Shown here: positions 43,520-54,745 of the stretch, piece after piece
Numbering within the stretch: position 1 is the stretch's first letter
Layout: each line of letters opens with the position of its first letter
Source of the DNA: Fallopia convolvulus
Taxonomy: Eukaryota > Streptophyta > Magnoliopsida > Caryophyllales > Polygonaceae
Direction: 5' to 3'
Length of the DNA: 64,000 nt
Assembly: GCA_964016875.1 (NCBI GenBank)
Contig: OZ024733.1
Coordinates: 25,649,324-25,713,323 of the forward strand
The notes under the pieces: model-generated
The model's database searches: none
The model's input: only the letters and a program-made list of their open reading frames with translations
What the model was told of the DNA's origin: nothing
Translations under genes and position numbers: made by a program

Positions 43520-44968
43520 GTGTCCGGTTCAGGTGTGAATGGGCGCCCAGGTGTAAAATAAGAAAGAATAAAAGCCGTTGGATCAAGAAAAATTAAAGGC
43601 GCTGATCATTTCACTTAAAAAAGGGAAAAAAACGGCACGGACGAATTATTGGCGAATTATTCGCGTATTTTTGAAAAAAACGGAAATAGGACACGCGCCC
43701 AGATTGTTCATCATTATTGTGGATTTGTTCATCAATAATGTGGATTTGTTCATCAATAATGTGGATTTGTTCATCAAAACTGTGATTTTGTTCATCAAAA
43801 CTGTGATTTTGTGCATAAATAAACTATTGCTTGTGCATCAAAAATCTATTGTTTGTACATAAAAAATGAACAAATGTGTATCAAAATTACATGCAATATG
43901 TTCATCAACATTGTGATTTTGTTCATAAAAAAACGAAAATATTTGTTCATCGGTTTTGGCATATTTGTTCATCGGTTTGTGCATATTTGTTCATTAGCAA
44001 CATCAATTTGTTCACTGGTTTATGCATATTTGTTCATTGCCTTTTTCACATAATTGTTTATTACTAGATGCATATTTGTTCACTAGTAACCTCAATTTGT
44101 TCATTACTATATGCATATTTGTTCATTAATAACATCAATTTGTTCATAGCTAAATAAGGCACAAGCACACCTAAAACATAAGGGTATAATAATGAACAAA
44201 TAAGGTTATATCCATGAAGAAATAAGGGTATATTAATGAACAAATAGGGTATATCAATGAACAAATAATGGTATACCAATTTGTTCATAGCTAAATAAGG
44301 CACAAGCACGCCTAAAACATAAGGGTATAATAATGAACGAATAAGGTTATATCCATGAACAAATAAGGGTATATCCATGAACAAATAGGGTATATCAATG
44401 AACAAATAATGGTATACCAATGAACAAAAAAGAAGTATACTAATGAACAAATAATGGTATACCATGGGTATATCAATGAACAAATAGGGGTATATCAATG
44501 AACAAATACGAGTATATCAATGAACAAATATGAGTATATCAAAACTAATTATATGTGCATAAAAAACCACATAATATTGTATTCCTACACATAAATAAGG
44601 TTAAAAAATAAAAATAAAAATTAAAAAAGTTCGAAATCAATGAACAATGTTATCAAAAACTCAATGCACAATTAGTTAGTATTGATGAACAATTGGTGAA
44701 TATTGATGAACAAATCGCTATTTCTGATGAACAAACTGGGCGCGTCTCATAAAAACGTATTTTTCGAAAAATTCGTGAATAATTCGGGAAAAATTCGTCC
44801 GTGTCGTATTTTATTGAAAAATACGCGAATAATACGGGAAAAATTCGCCCGTGCCGTATTTTATTTTTTTTAATGAATGTTTAATCAGGGGCGTTGATTT
44901 TTTGGAATGAACGATCGAGATTTATTCTTATTTCTCACACAGGCGCCCATTCGCACGTGACTCTTTTT
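43520..44968. mobile_element. foldback/MULE-like element filled with TTGTTCAT repeats
   Basis: Long inverted repeats are about 43529-43702 and 44737-44960, including GAATGGGCGCC, CGGCACGG(A/G)CGAATT, ATTCGCGTATTTTT and CGCGCCCAG. Between them are dozens of TTGTTCAT motifs, nearly all on the plus strand to about 44150 and then mostly as ATGAACAA. The whole element is a giant imperfect palindrome. AT-dinucleotide runs flank both ends, so a target duplication cannot be read. There is no transposase gene. Confidence 0.7.
44136..44417. repeat. 141-bp tandem duplication inside the foldback element
   Basis: The block starting CAATTTGTTCATAGCTAAAT occurs at 44136 and again at 44277 with few differences. 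Each copy holds several ATGAACAAATA units spaced by GGTATATC. Confidence 0.8.
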
Positions 44969-45613
44969 CATATATATATATAATATAATTGCTTAAAAGA
45001 TTGTGTGTATATCAATATATGTTAGTTAGTGTATCGATCATAATATGCATCACTACGTACATTGGTGATCTTGTCATCATCATGTGCTTGGCAATTACTT
45101 GCTTGTGCCCACCGAGATTACTTATTGAGATTTTCCTCTTTCTCGTTGCTTAGTTTCCTCCTTTTACAAAAGTGGGCACATTCGATCTCTTTGTTATCCA
45201 TGTTGCAGATATAATATATATAGAGAGATTTAAGATATATTTTAAGAATACTAAATATAGACTATTTGATTGACTTGCACTCAATTTCATCCATTTAATT
45301 TACTTGATTATTGTTACTTATTTTAATGTCAAAAAATGCTCATGTGGCTTGTTAGTTGTTGAGAGGTTTCCACATAGAAAATTTGGAACTAAAAGTACTT
45401 ACTATATAAGTTTATGGGTTAATCTACCCATTATTATATGATTTTGGGTTAGAACCCTTGTTTACTAGGTCAATTGTGACTTTAGACGGCATGTTAAGAG
45501 GTTCTCACATGAAAAGTTTAGAACTAAAAATGCCTACTATATAATTTATGAGCTACTCCACCCATTGTCTTATAATTTTGAGTTGAAATCTTCTTAAACT
45601 TATATGCTAGATC
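44969..45613. other. AT-rich spacer
   Basis: Two related stretches, AGAGGTTTCCACATAGAAAA near 45361 and AGAGGTTCTCACATGAAAAG near 45498, form a diverged direct repeat of about 140 bp. Nothing else was recognised. Confidence 0.35.
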
Positions 45614-45622
45614 TATTATACG

Positions 45623-45823
45623 CAGGGACGGACCCAAGGGGTAGCTGGGATAGGCCCCAACCACCCTAAAAAAATAAAAAATAATAAAAATAGGGTAAAT
45701 TTAATAATAAAAAAGTAAAAAAAAGTATTTTAGTGATAAATTAGTTAAAATAAGATAATTTAGTTCACCTAAATATTTTAATATCAATTAACCCACCCTA
45801 ATTTTCATTCTTGGTCCCTCCTT
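45623..45823. mobile_element. small hAT-like MITE
   Basis: Starts CAGGGACGGACCCAAG. The complemented right end reads AAGGAGGGACCAAG. The same sequence TATTATACGC lies on both sides (45614-45623 and 45823-45832), containing an 8-bp target duplication. About 200 bp, non-coding. Exact ends are ambiguous by one or two bases. Confidence 0.6.
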
Positions 45824-45832
45824 ATTATACGC

Positions 45833-46171
45833 ATGACCATCCATCACTAAGACTTTATCATTAGTTTATAGCATTCTGCTTTGATATCATTTTTCCCGTA
45901 AAATTAGATAAACTAGTACTAGTGAGCTTAAAATGGACACTTTGTGGCCGAAGACATTATTTTATGATGTGGGTGTCAATTATCAACACCAGAATTTGGA
46001 GCTACTTAAAAAGGTGGATGTTTCATTTAAGATCGTGGATTCGTGGGTGTTAATGAGATATTATGAGCTTTTTCCAGCTAATCAAACATTTTATGCTAGC
46101 TCAGTCTCGATAAGAGTTATAGTTTGTGCGTAATACCGTCAAAATTTCTAAGAACCAAAATTAAGAGTATA
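45833..46171. other. AT-rich spacer before the LINE
   Basis: A short plus-strand frame at 45933-46133 has no recognisable likeness and is not supported as a gene. Confidence 0.3.
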
Positions 46172-46187
46172 TTTTATTAGCCCTAAA

Positions 46188-49100
46188 TTGCCTCCTTTGG
46201 AATTGTTTCGGAGCCGGTAAGCCCGGTTTCCGAAGGGCGACTAGGTATCTAGTTCGTCATTTTTCGGTGGACGTTTTAGCTGTTTTCGAACCTCGTATTT
46301 CAAGCGCCCAAGCGCAAGAGGTTTGTGACAGACTTGGTTTTTCAGAATGTGTTCGTATTGAGGCAGTTCGTCGTAAAGTTGGTATTTGGCTGTTGTGGAA
46401 CAAGGATAAAGTGTCCCTTCAGGTTGTCAAGTGTGGATTGAGTTTTGTTCATGCTGTGATCACTAGCTGGACTGCTCAATCGCACCTTATTGTTGTGTAT
46501 GCTCCTCCTACTCCGGGTCGTCCTCGTTTGTTTTGGCATGATTTGGCTGAGGAGATTGCGGGAATTGTCGAACCCCTTATTGTGGGGGGAGATTTTAATT
46601 GTATCTTACACACCTCGGAACGTAGAGGTGGTTCGGGGCGCCTTTCAGAGGACTCGGGTCGCTTTAGCCAAATGGTTAATGAAAGCGGTCTTATTGATTT
46701 GGGCTTTACTGGTTCGGCTTTCACCTGGGCGAGGAGGGATTCCCCTAACACAATGGTTGAAAAGAGGCTTGATCGGGTTTTTGGGAATATTGCAGCTAGG
46801 CTTCTTTGGCCAAACGCGGTGATTCGGCATCTCCCACGACTCTCGTCGGATCACTCGCCGTTGCTTATGTCCTTGACTCCAAGGGTATCTTTAGATCGAC
46901 GAAGGCGCCCTTTTCGCTTTGAGGCGGCATGGTTAACACATCCGGATTTCCTCTCCTTCGTTAATGAGTCTTGGTTACGTGATGTAGGCTCAGTCACTGC
47001 TCTTCAGGATTTACGGATGAAGTTGGTTGAATGGAATCGCACTGTTTTTGGGAACATTCACATTCAGAAGAGAAACTTGATGCAAAAGCTGGAAGAAACT
47101 CAGAGTTTGCTCAGTGTGGGGCCGACTGCTGCGCTTATTCAGACGGAGAAAAATATTCACCAGGAACTCGCCCTTGTGCTGGAACGAGAGGAGCTCTTAT
47201 GGCTCCAAAAATCCCGTATTCAATGGCTACAAGATGGTGATCGAAATACTCGATTCTTCCATACAACAACGATTGTTCGTAGGAAAAAGAATAGGGTTGA
47301 CACTCTTCGTGCTGATGATGACCGATGGATAGTGGATAAAAAGGAAATGGAGGTTATGGCTGTCTCGTTCTTCCGAAATCTTTACCATTTACCGGATGCT
47401 GAGCGTTCTCCTATTCAGTGCTGCAGGGGTGCATTCCTCATTATTAATCAAGCGGAATGGGTTGAACTTGACCGTCCTTTTAGTGATGAAGAGATTCGTC
47501 TAGCTATGGCTAAGATGGGGCCTTTAAAGGCGCCAGGAACTGATGGATTTCAACCGATCTTTTTTTCAGAAATGTTGGAGTACTGTTGGCAGTTCGATTA
47601 TTGACTCAGTCAGAAGGTTCTTTAGGACGTCTGAAATGCCACCTAGTCTTAATGAAACTTTTATTGCCCTGATTGCTAAGGTTGATGAACCGGAAAGAAT
47701 CAACCAGTTTCGTCCGATCAGCCTATGTAACGTCTTGTATAAGATTGTTACCAAAGTGTTGGCGAACAGAATGAAGACGATACTCCCGTCTATTATTAGC
47801 CCTATGCAGGGTAGTTTTCTTCCGGGAAGATTAATATCAGATAATATTGTATTAGCTCAAGAAGTGGTTCATTCCATGAAAAGAAAGCAGGGCTCCTCAG
47901 GATGGATGTGTTTAAAGCTCGATTTAGAGAAGGCCTATGACATGCTTCGATGGGATTTTGTAGAGGACACTCTTCTTGATGCCGGGTTTCCTATCTCATG
48001 GGTTCGTTGGATTAAAGTGTGTTTAGAAACTACTTCTTTTCGCCTTTTATGGAATGGGGAGGCTACTGAGAGCTTCAAACCCAATCGAGGGGTTAGGCAG
48101 GGTGATCCGCTCTCCCCGTATATTTTTGTTTTGTGCATTGAGAGGTTGAGTCACATTATCCTTAAGGCGGTTGCTGACAAACGCTGGAAACCTATTCGGT
48201 TGTCTCGTGGGGGACCAGAGTTGTCTCATTTGCTCTTTGCGGATGATATTATGCTCTTTGCAGAAGAATCAGTTGAACAAATGCAGGTGATTAAGGATTG
48301 CTTAGATATCTTCTGTACGTCCTCTGGACAAAAGGTTAACGTGGCCAAATCTAAGCTTTTCGTGTCGCCTAATGTCCGCGCCCATCTTGTTGAACGTCTG
48401 AAAGATAGTAGTGGTTTTTCTGTTACAACGAACCTTGGAAAATATATGGGTATGCCTCTTTTCCATGAACGGGTTAAGACAGTAACGTTTAACCCTCTGA
48501 TTGAGAAGATTTCGGCTAAACTTAAAGGGAGGCAAGGGCGGTTTCTTAGCATGGCGGGTCGCGTGACGCTTGCTAAAACTGTCTTGACTTCTATTCCGGT
48601 CTACTCGATGGCCACGGTTACGCTCTCGAAGGAGGTTTGCTCGAAAATTGATAGCATTGTCCGGAATTTTGTTTGGGGAGGCACGGAAAAGAATCGGCGC
48701 ATCCATCTGGTTAGTTGGGAGTCGCTGTGTCAACCGAAGCATTTGGGGGGTTTGGGCCTTCGGAAGATGGAAGACCTGAACACCGCGCTTATAGGGAAGC
48801 TGAGCTGGCGCTTCTTGACTGAGCACAACAAGCTGTGGGTTTCGGTCTTGCAGGCTAAATATATTCGGCCCTCGGGACGGGATCGCATTGATCAATCCTA
48901 CGCTTGGAAGAGTATAAACCGTGGTGTTAAGGAGGTCATTATACCAGGTTCCCGCTGGTGTGTTGGTAATGGTTTGTCGATTCGCTTCTGGTTGGATCGC
49001 TGGGTTGGAGAACATCCTTTTATTGACATTGCTCAGGGTCAGATTCCGACTAATCTGTTACATGCCCCGGTGTGTCAGTTTTGGGATGAAGGGATGGATG

Positions 49101-50294
49101 GAAGTGGCACTTTTTGCTAACCTTTTGCCCAATGGTTTGTTGCTTAAAATTGCTGCTGTGGCTGTCTCTGAAGATAGCTCTAATCTGGATGTCCTAAGCT
49201 GGTCTTACTCGGCTTCGGGAAATTTTACTATGGCCTCAGCTTTTGAGTCGATCAACCCATTCCGTAATTATCAAACTGTTGATCGTAGTGTGTTCGTGGC
49301 TATTTGGAAGATCCAAACTACTGAGCGTGCACGCTTATTCACCTGGCTTGTCTTTCGGGGAGTCATCTTGACCAATCTAGAGCGGGTTAGACGTCATTTT
49401 ACGTCTAGTGCCTTTTGCTCGATATGCTCAACTGAGGAGGAGTCGTTGATTCATCTCTTGCGCGATTGTGGCGACACAAAGCGTCTTTGGGATAATCTAC
49501 ACCCTGCTCTTGCCAGGGAAGTGTTTTTCGAGTCTACTTTTGTTGTTTGGATTCGAATTAATATTACCTGTGACCTGCACCATGCTAGCGGAGTCCCTTG
49601 GTCGAGTGTTTTTGCTATGACCATTTGGTGGATTTGGAAATGGCGTAACCAAGTTGTTTTTGATCATACGCCATATGCAGGTAATCGTGTAGCTTTTATC
49701 AATCAACAAGTTGCCGACTATAATAATGCAGTCAAGCAGAAGCTAGATGGTTTTGATTTGCGCATTAGGGAGATCGAGTATATTGCTTGGAAGAGGCCAC
49801 CTGAGGGATGGATTACCGTGAACATAGATGGCTCGGTGCTCTTGGATGGCAGAGCTGCGGCTGGTGGTGTTCTCCGGGATAGTGATGGGCGATGGATGGG
49901 TGGCTTTGTTCATAACATTGGAATGTGCACGGTTCCGATGGCAGAGTTATGGGGAGCTTTACAGGGATTACGCTTAGCGTGGTCTCAGAGATACAGGAGG
50001 GTTTGTTTAGAAATGGATTCACGCTTGGTGATTTTGTTTCTAAGCAAATCTGTGGATCGTTATCACCCTCTTTTTAGCCTGGTTGCTCAATGCCATGGCT
50101 TCTTGAGTAGGGACTGGGATATCCAGTTCCGTCATATTTATAGGGAGGCGAATTCGGTAGCCGACTATCTAGCTAGTTATGCTTTTGATTTTAGCTTAGG
50201 ACTTCATGTATTGTTTGACCCGCCGGAGGGTGTTTTACATTTTCTGTCTGCTGATGTAAGGGGTCGGGCTATCCCTCGCTTGCTGACTACTTAG
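46188..50294 (+). pseudogene. LINE ORF2: endonuclease, reverse transcriptase, zf-RVT, RNase H (two frameshifts)
   Basis: The N-terminal endonuclease lies at 46188-46900, with WNCFGAG, VVYAPPTP, GGDFNCIL and SDHSP motifs. The reverse transcriptase at about 47540-48420 has LKLDLEKAYD, GVRQGDPLSP and the catalytic LLFADDIMLF at 48231-48260. A thumb/zf-RVT region follows (CSICSTEEESLIHLLRDC near 49420-49470), then an RNase H domain with NIDGS, AELWGALQGL, LEMDS and REANSVADYL (49820-50170). The frame shifts once at about 47560 in a T-run, and once at about 49095. All catalytic motifs remain, so only these two lesions break it. The first ATG-less 79 bp are in frame with the rest, so the natural start lies in the missing 5' part. 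Confidence 0.92.
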
Positions 50295-50364
50295 CCCATT
50301 TTCTTGTGGTAATAAAAAGGGCTAAAAGCCCAGAGAGTACTGCCTCTTCTTCAACCAAATTTTT
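46188..50364 (+). mobile_element. young 5'-truncated L1-type LINE with 16-bp target duplication
   Basis: The 16-bp sequence TTTTATTAGCCCTAAA occurs immediately before (46172-46187) and immediately after (50365-50380) the element, as expected of target-primed reverse transcription. The element begins inside ORF2 (no ORF1, no 5' UTR), so it was truncated at insertion. It ends with a short 3' UTR with GGTAATAAAAAGGGCT and CTTCAACCAAA and little or no poly(A). The long frames indicate a recent event. Confidence 0.88.
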
Positions 50365-50380
50365 TTTTATTAGCCCTAAA

Positions 50381-52696
50381 AACATTGAGAATTTTTGCTA
50401 CTTCCTTTCAATTTCTACTTTTTTTTTGCCTCGTTTATGTCATGTTGGGTGATTTGAGTCGATAATAACTCTGCGGGCTAGGATTAGATTTTAACGTATC
50501 TGAGAATTGTGTGACTAAAGAAGCAAGTATATAACTAGAAAAATTACTCCTCTAATTGTCAATCAACTTTATTTGGAATTCTACTGAACTTATATATTGA
50601 GCTTATAAATGCGCGACTCCTACTCTATTCGGCCATAAAAATTAAATATCGCATGTATTATTATGCTGAAAATTGAAAAAAAGAACATATAAGAGAAAAT
50701 AAATACAGAATTTCTTAAAATAAAGTTGCTCGATCAACATTTGTGTGTGTTTTTTTTGGGTGAAGTAAACATTTGTGTTTTACCATGCTATAGTGCTGCT
50801 TCCCAACTCTCCACGGCCATGTCAATGCACTTACCCTCTCTTCTCTTCAACATATGTGTTTTACCATGCTATAGTTAATCTTCTACTTAGCTACGTACTA
50901 GCAAATGCTTTATAAAACAAAACCAAACCAAACTAAAGGGGCCTGCTACACTTCAATTATGTGGTAGAGAAAGTTTAAAGCTGTAAAATGCTCTATCAAT
51001 CCCGACAAAACAAAGAAAATTTAATAAAGAAAAGTCAGGAGGAATTTTCCAAATTAATCAATCAACAAAAATCTACGGAAAGATAAAAGCATAAAGAAGG
51101 ATACAAAATCAAAGTCAACCAACCGGCCGCATGTCCGGCTTACATGATTTGTGCTGTATTTGACACGTCCTAAAATTTAAGATTAAGCAACCATTTCTTT
51201 TCCGTAATAGAAATAAACAATTAAATAATATGTGATATATACTTTCACATGTTACAAGAAAACTACAATAGATATATCAAATCGCAATAAGCCAAATTAC
51301 CTTTAAGAGTGCTTGTCTCTACGGAGAAGACTCGTATTCATCTATTAAATGGTTGAAGAACGAAGGGACTAATTTATTTAAACTCATCCAACACAGGATA
51401 GGCAAGTATAAGGATTAAGGTTTTATGGTGCATCGAGGGCTTTGTGTTCGAAGGGCTATGACGTGTCTTTGTCGGATTTCATGGCCATAAAATTAATTAC
51501 TAAGGTAGCACAATCTTAGGAAGTGTTTTTGTTTGAGTGAATCATGTTTAGGTTGTTTGAATCATGTTACGAGCATAAGGCTCTTGGCTATGGGTGAATC
51601 ATGCTTGAATCATGTTATAGCTCCTAATTTTTAAGGATTCCTACGCCTACTCTACTAGTTCATGTTTAAATTATGTTATGGGTCCTAATATTATCTATCA
51701 TGTTGTTGATTTATAACCTTTTCCCATCTTTTCTGCACTAAAAATATGTTACACCAGCATAAACTAAGACATGTTTAAATCACTTTTGACATGAGCGAAA
51801 AACCAGTCTTTACGAAAATCACTTTCACCAACTATGTAAACAAGATCATCATTAGAACATTGTTGGTTGTATAGATCCAAAAACCATATTATTAGTGTGA
51901 TGTATCAATATAGTCATTAATCTAGACCTAGTATAATTTGAATTCTTAGGTGTAATTGTAGTCTCCAATGAATCTTGGGCATTAGCATACAAATTCTATG
52001 TGCCTGATTGTTAGAAGATTTGATTTTGATGGTTCCGAAACTGAAAGAGAAGTTAACGACACAGAAATTGACTGGCAAGTCAGTGACGTCAAGTTCTTGT
52101 GAAGGAGTCACTGTCAAGGACACTTCACAAGAAACCATTTTGAGAAGGAAATCGTCGATTTGATATAGGCCAGTTGGAGTGTTTATTTTAGAAGAAAATT
52201 AGCACAAAGTAGAGCAAAAAAATTAGAAAAGCATGTGAAGATCAAATTGCAATATTCTTAGGAGCTTGAATTACATATTCGAAAAGATTTTGCTAGATTA
52301 TGTGGGATGTTATTTCCTTCACCGAATAGGAAGTGATATCGCACACAATCACGTCTTCTAACTTAAATACTCTAATGTTTTAGTTTAAATGTACGTTCTT
52401 TGAGCTTTATTGTGTATTCGAGTGAAAGAGAGAAAGAGAGAAAGTTGGTAAGAAGAGTCGTTCGTGAGATTCGTACAAATGGTGTTGTTGATAGTGCTTA
52501 GACATATCTTTAGGGTGAGGGTCGTGTAAGGCAAATGTAGAGCGGGGTTCAAGGGTTGTGGAATTAGACACTTGTACATGAGAAAGCTCGGAACAGAGTG
52601 TTTTTTCTCTAAGTAAACTAGTTGCTTTACAAGGAGTTTCCACTATAAGTGTTCTAGTCTTGTTATGATTCCTTATTTGAATATTCCACTACAAAT
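50381..52696. other. AT-rich spacer, no gene supported
   Basis: A 22-bp block TTTGTGTTTTACCATGCTAT repeats at about 50772 and 50850 in altered form. A minus-strand frame at 51917-52138 is unrecognised. Part of 52380-52696 could be the remaining R/U5 side of the copia LTR, but it does not match the other copy. Confidence 0.3.
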
Positions 52697-53232
52697 ATGA
52701 TCCTTAAGGTTGACATGTGACTTTGATTTGAATTTGAATTGTCAACTCTTGGATTACATCAGACTGTTGGATGGTTGTCTTCGTTTTGCTGCAACTGTTA
52801 AGTCTGAGATGCCCTTTTCTCTGATCGAGGCAAGATCCCCTAAAATGCGCTGAGATGTCGCTTTCACGCATGCGCCAGTTCGTATCCAAAGGGAACTCTC
52901 GTCTTCTCGGTTCCCTTTTCTTGGGAACTCTTCTTGATTTTGAGGGATTCCTGTTCTGCTCATCTAGTTCCCATCTTGTGGGAACTTTGGTTCATTGTGT
53001 TCCCATCTCGTGGGAACTCTTGTTCACTTCTGAGGTTGGTCGCTTTCTTTTTGGCGTTGCATTAATTCCCATGCTTTGGGAACTTGATGTTCTGTGTTTT
53101 GCTCTGCGACGTGCAACCTGTTATACTGAAATACTTGGCAATAGGCGTTAGTTCCCATGGTGCTTGTCATTATCAAAACTGAGGGCGTTGTTCTAGTGTT
53201 AATGAACGTGAGTTCCTAACACTGACTCAACA
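52697..53232 (-). repeat. 3' LTR of the copia element (partial)
   Basis: Matches the split right LTR from GATCCTTAAGGTTGACATGT to GACTCAACA. It contains recurring GTTCCCATCTTGTGGGAACT palindromic motifs (at least five GTTCCCA.../GGGAAC pairs), likely U3 repeats. The R/U5 side is not recognisable to its left. Confidence 0.75.
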
Positions 53233-53247
53233 ATTTCCCCCTTTTTG
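53233..53247 (-). other. polypurine tract of the copia element
   Basis: Plus strand ATTTCCCCCTTTTTG, that is CAAAAAGGGGGAAAT on the minus strand, adjacent to the LTR start TGTTGAGTC. Confidence 0.75.
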
Positions 53248-54745
53248 ATGATGACAAACCCATAATAAAATGGCAAGTATTTCGTTCAATTTTAGAGCAT
53301 GCAAATTCTCCCTGAGTGTGACAACATTTCGCAGGGATTTCCACTATATGGTTATGCAGTTCCTACTTAGTAGATTTTGTAAGATTATTCCCCCTTAGCA
53401 AAGGTCGTACTATGATAACTTAAAAACAACGCATCTCACACATTTTATCCTTCCCCCTTTTGGCATCATCGAAAAGATTAAGCATGAATAAAAGAACAAG
53501 AGTATAAAGAACACACACTCAAACTAAAGATCCATTTTATTACTTAGGCAAACAAGTTGTACAAAAGGGAACTCCAAAATGAAATACAAGTTTGGGGAGG
53601 AGGGGGAGGAGCAAGAAGGAAGTAGAAAAGAAGGAACAAGGTCATAGAGGTTATTGGTTGAAGCAGAGGGAATGTCAGATCCCTCTCTTCAACCAGGAAG
53701 AACCTCAACCATATACATTTGATCCAACCCAATATTCAGAACTGGGTTGGATTGGAGGCTCACTAACACCATCCCTGTGGGTGGTGTCTCGAGTAGACCT
53801 TCTCCTTCACGCAAGGTAAGTTCATGTTCCTACTTGATCCTCTTCCTCTTCCCAAGGTGGCCACGAGAGTCTTTTTTCAAGCTGAAGGTGTTGATGAGCT
53901 GATGAATTGCCTGGTCTAAGCGTCGACGATCTTGACAATGGACGCCTCTTCGAAAGGATGGATTGTGTCGAAGGCTTGATCATTTGGAAGTTGTATAGGG
54001 GGGCATCTTTCCTCCTTCAAAGCGTTTCATGAAGGGGTTGTGTTTGAAGACAAGTTTCATTTTGGGAGAAGAAGGCAATTATTTAAAGAGTTTGAACAGA
54101 GGGGCATAGATGTCCTTTTCATTGTGCCCCTGAAAATTGAATTTGTCCGTTGTCTCTTCATCTTCACTGTTAGCGTCTCCTAGAAGCTTTAAAATGTGGC
54201 ACCTTTTCCATGGTGCAATTTAAACGCTTGGTTCACAATTAGTCTTCCCCTAATAAGTAGCCCGACACACCTTTTTATCTTCCTAAGACTGAGTTGTTAA
54301 CTTAATTAGGCATTTCGTCTTACTCGGAAGTGAGGTTCCCATGATCTTTCAAGAATGGCTGGTTTAAATAGAGTGGTGAAGGGAACTCATGTGCAAATTT
54401 TATTGTGAGGGATAGGAACACAAAAAGGACTTGGACAATTTCAACCCGAAAAGGCGAACAAGAATGGGCTCATGGGATGAGTTTGTCCAATCCGAGACTC
54501 TAGGTAAGCTTATGATCAACCATCATTGTGGCTTGTAATTTGGGTTAGAGGTAACTTAAGTTGAGCATTTTGGGCTAAAAAAAAAAGAGTTCCTATGCGT
54601 ACAACTGTTTGCGCGCCTTGGACTAGTAACAACGGATAAAGTGAATGCAGAGTTCCTAACTAGTTCCTATCATGCAAAAAGACTAAACTAGCCAATCATT
54701 GGGGAAAGAATAAACATGGACTTGTTTAATTTAAATTTATCATCC
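53248..54745 (-). other. internal 3' region of the copia element, non-coding
   Basis: Lies between the pol remnant and the polypurine tract. Short frames only. Confidence 0.4.

Noticed and set aside
44064..44498. 144-residue minus-strand open frame, hydrophobic and repetitive, looking like a membrane protein
   Set aside because: It is simply the translation of the ATGAACAA repeat array of the foldback element (YLFIDIP repeats); no independent coding evidence.
46267..46269. True start of the LINE protein at the GTG at 46267
   Set aside because: The frame is open upstream to the truncation point and contains the conserved WNCFGAG start of the endonuclease, so the real start was lost with the 5' end.
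51917..52138. Small minus-strand gene upstream of the copia LTR
   Set aside because: No recognisable domain, no splice or promoter context, and AT-rich surroundings.
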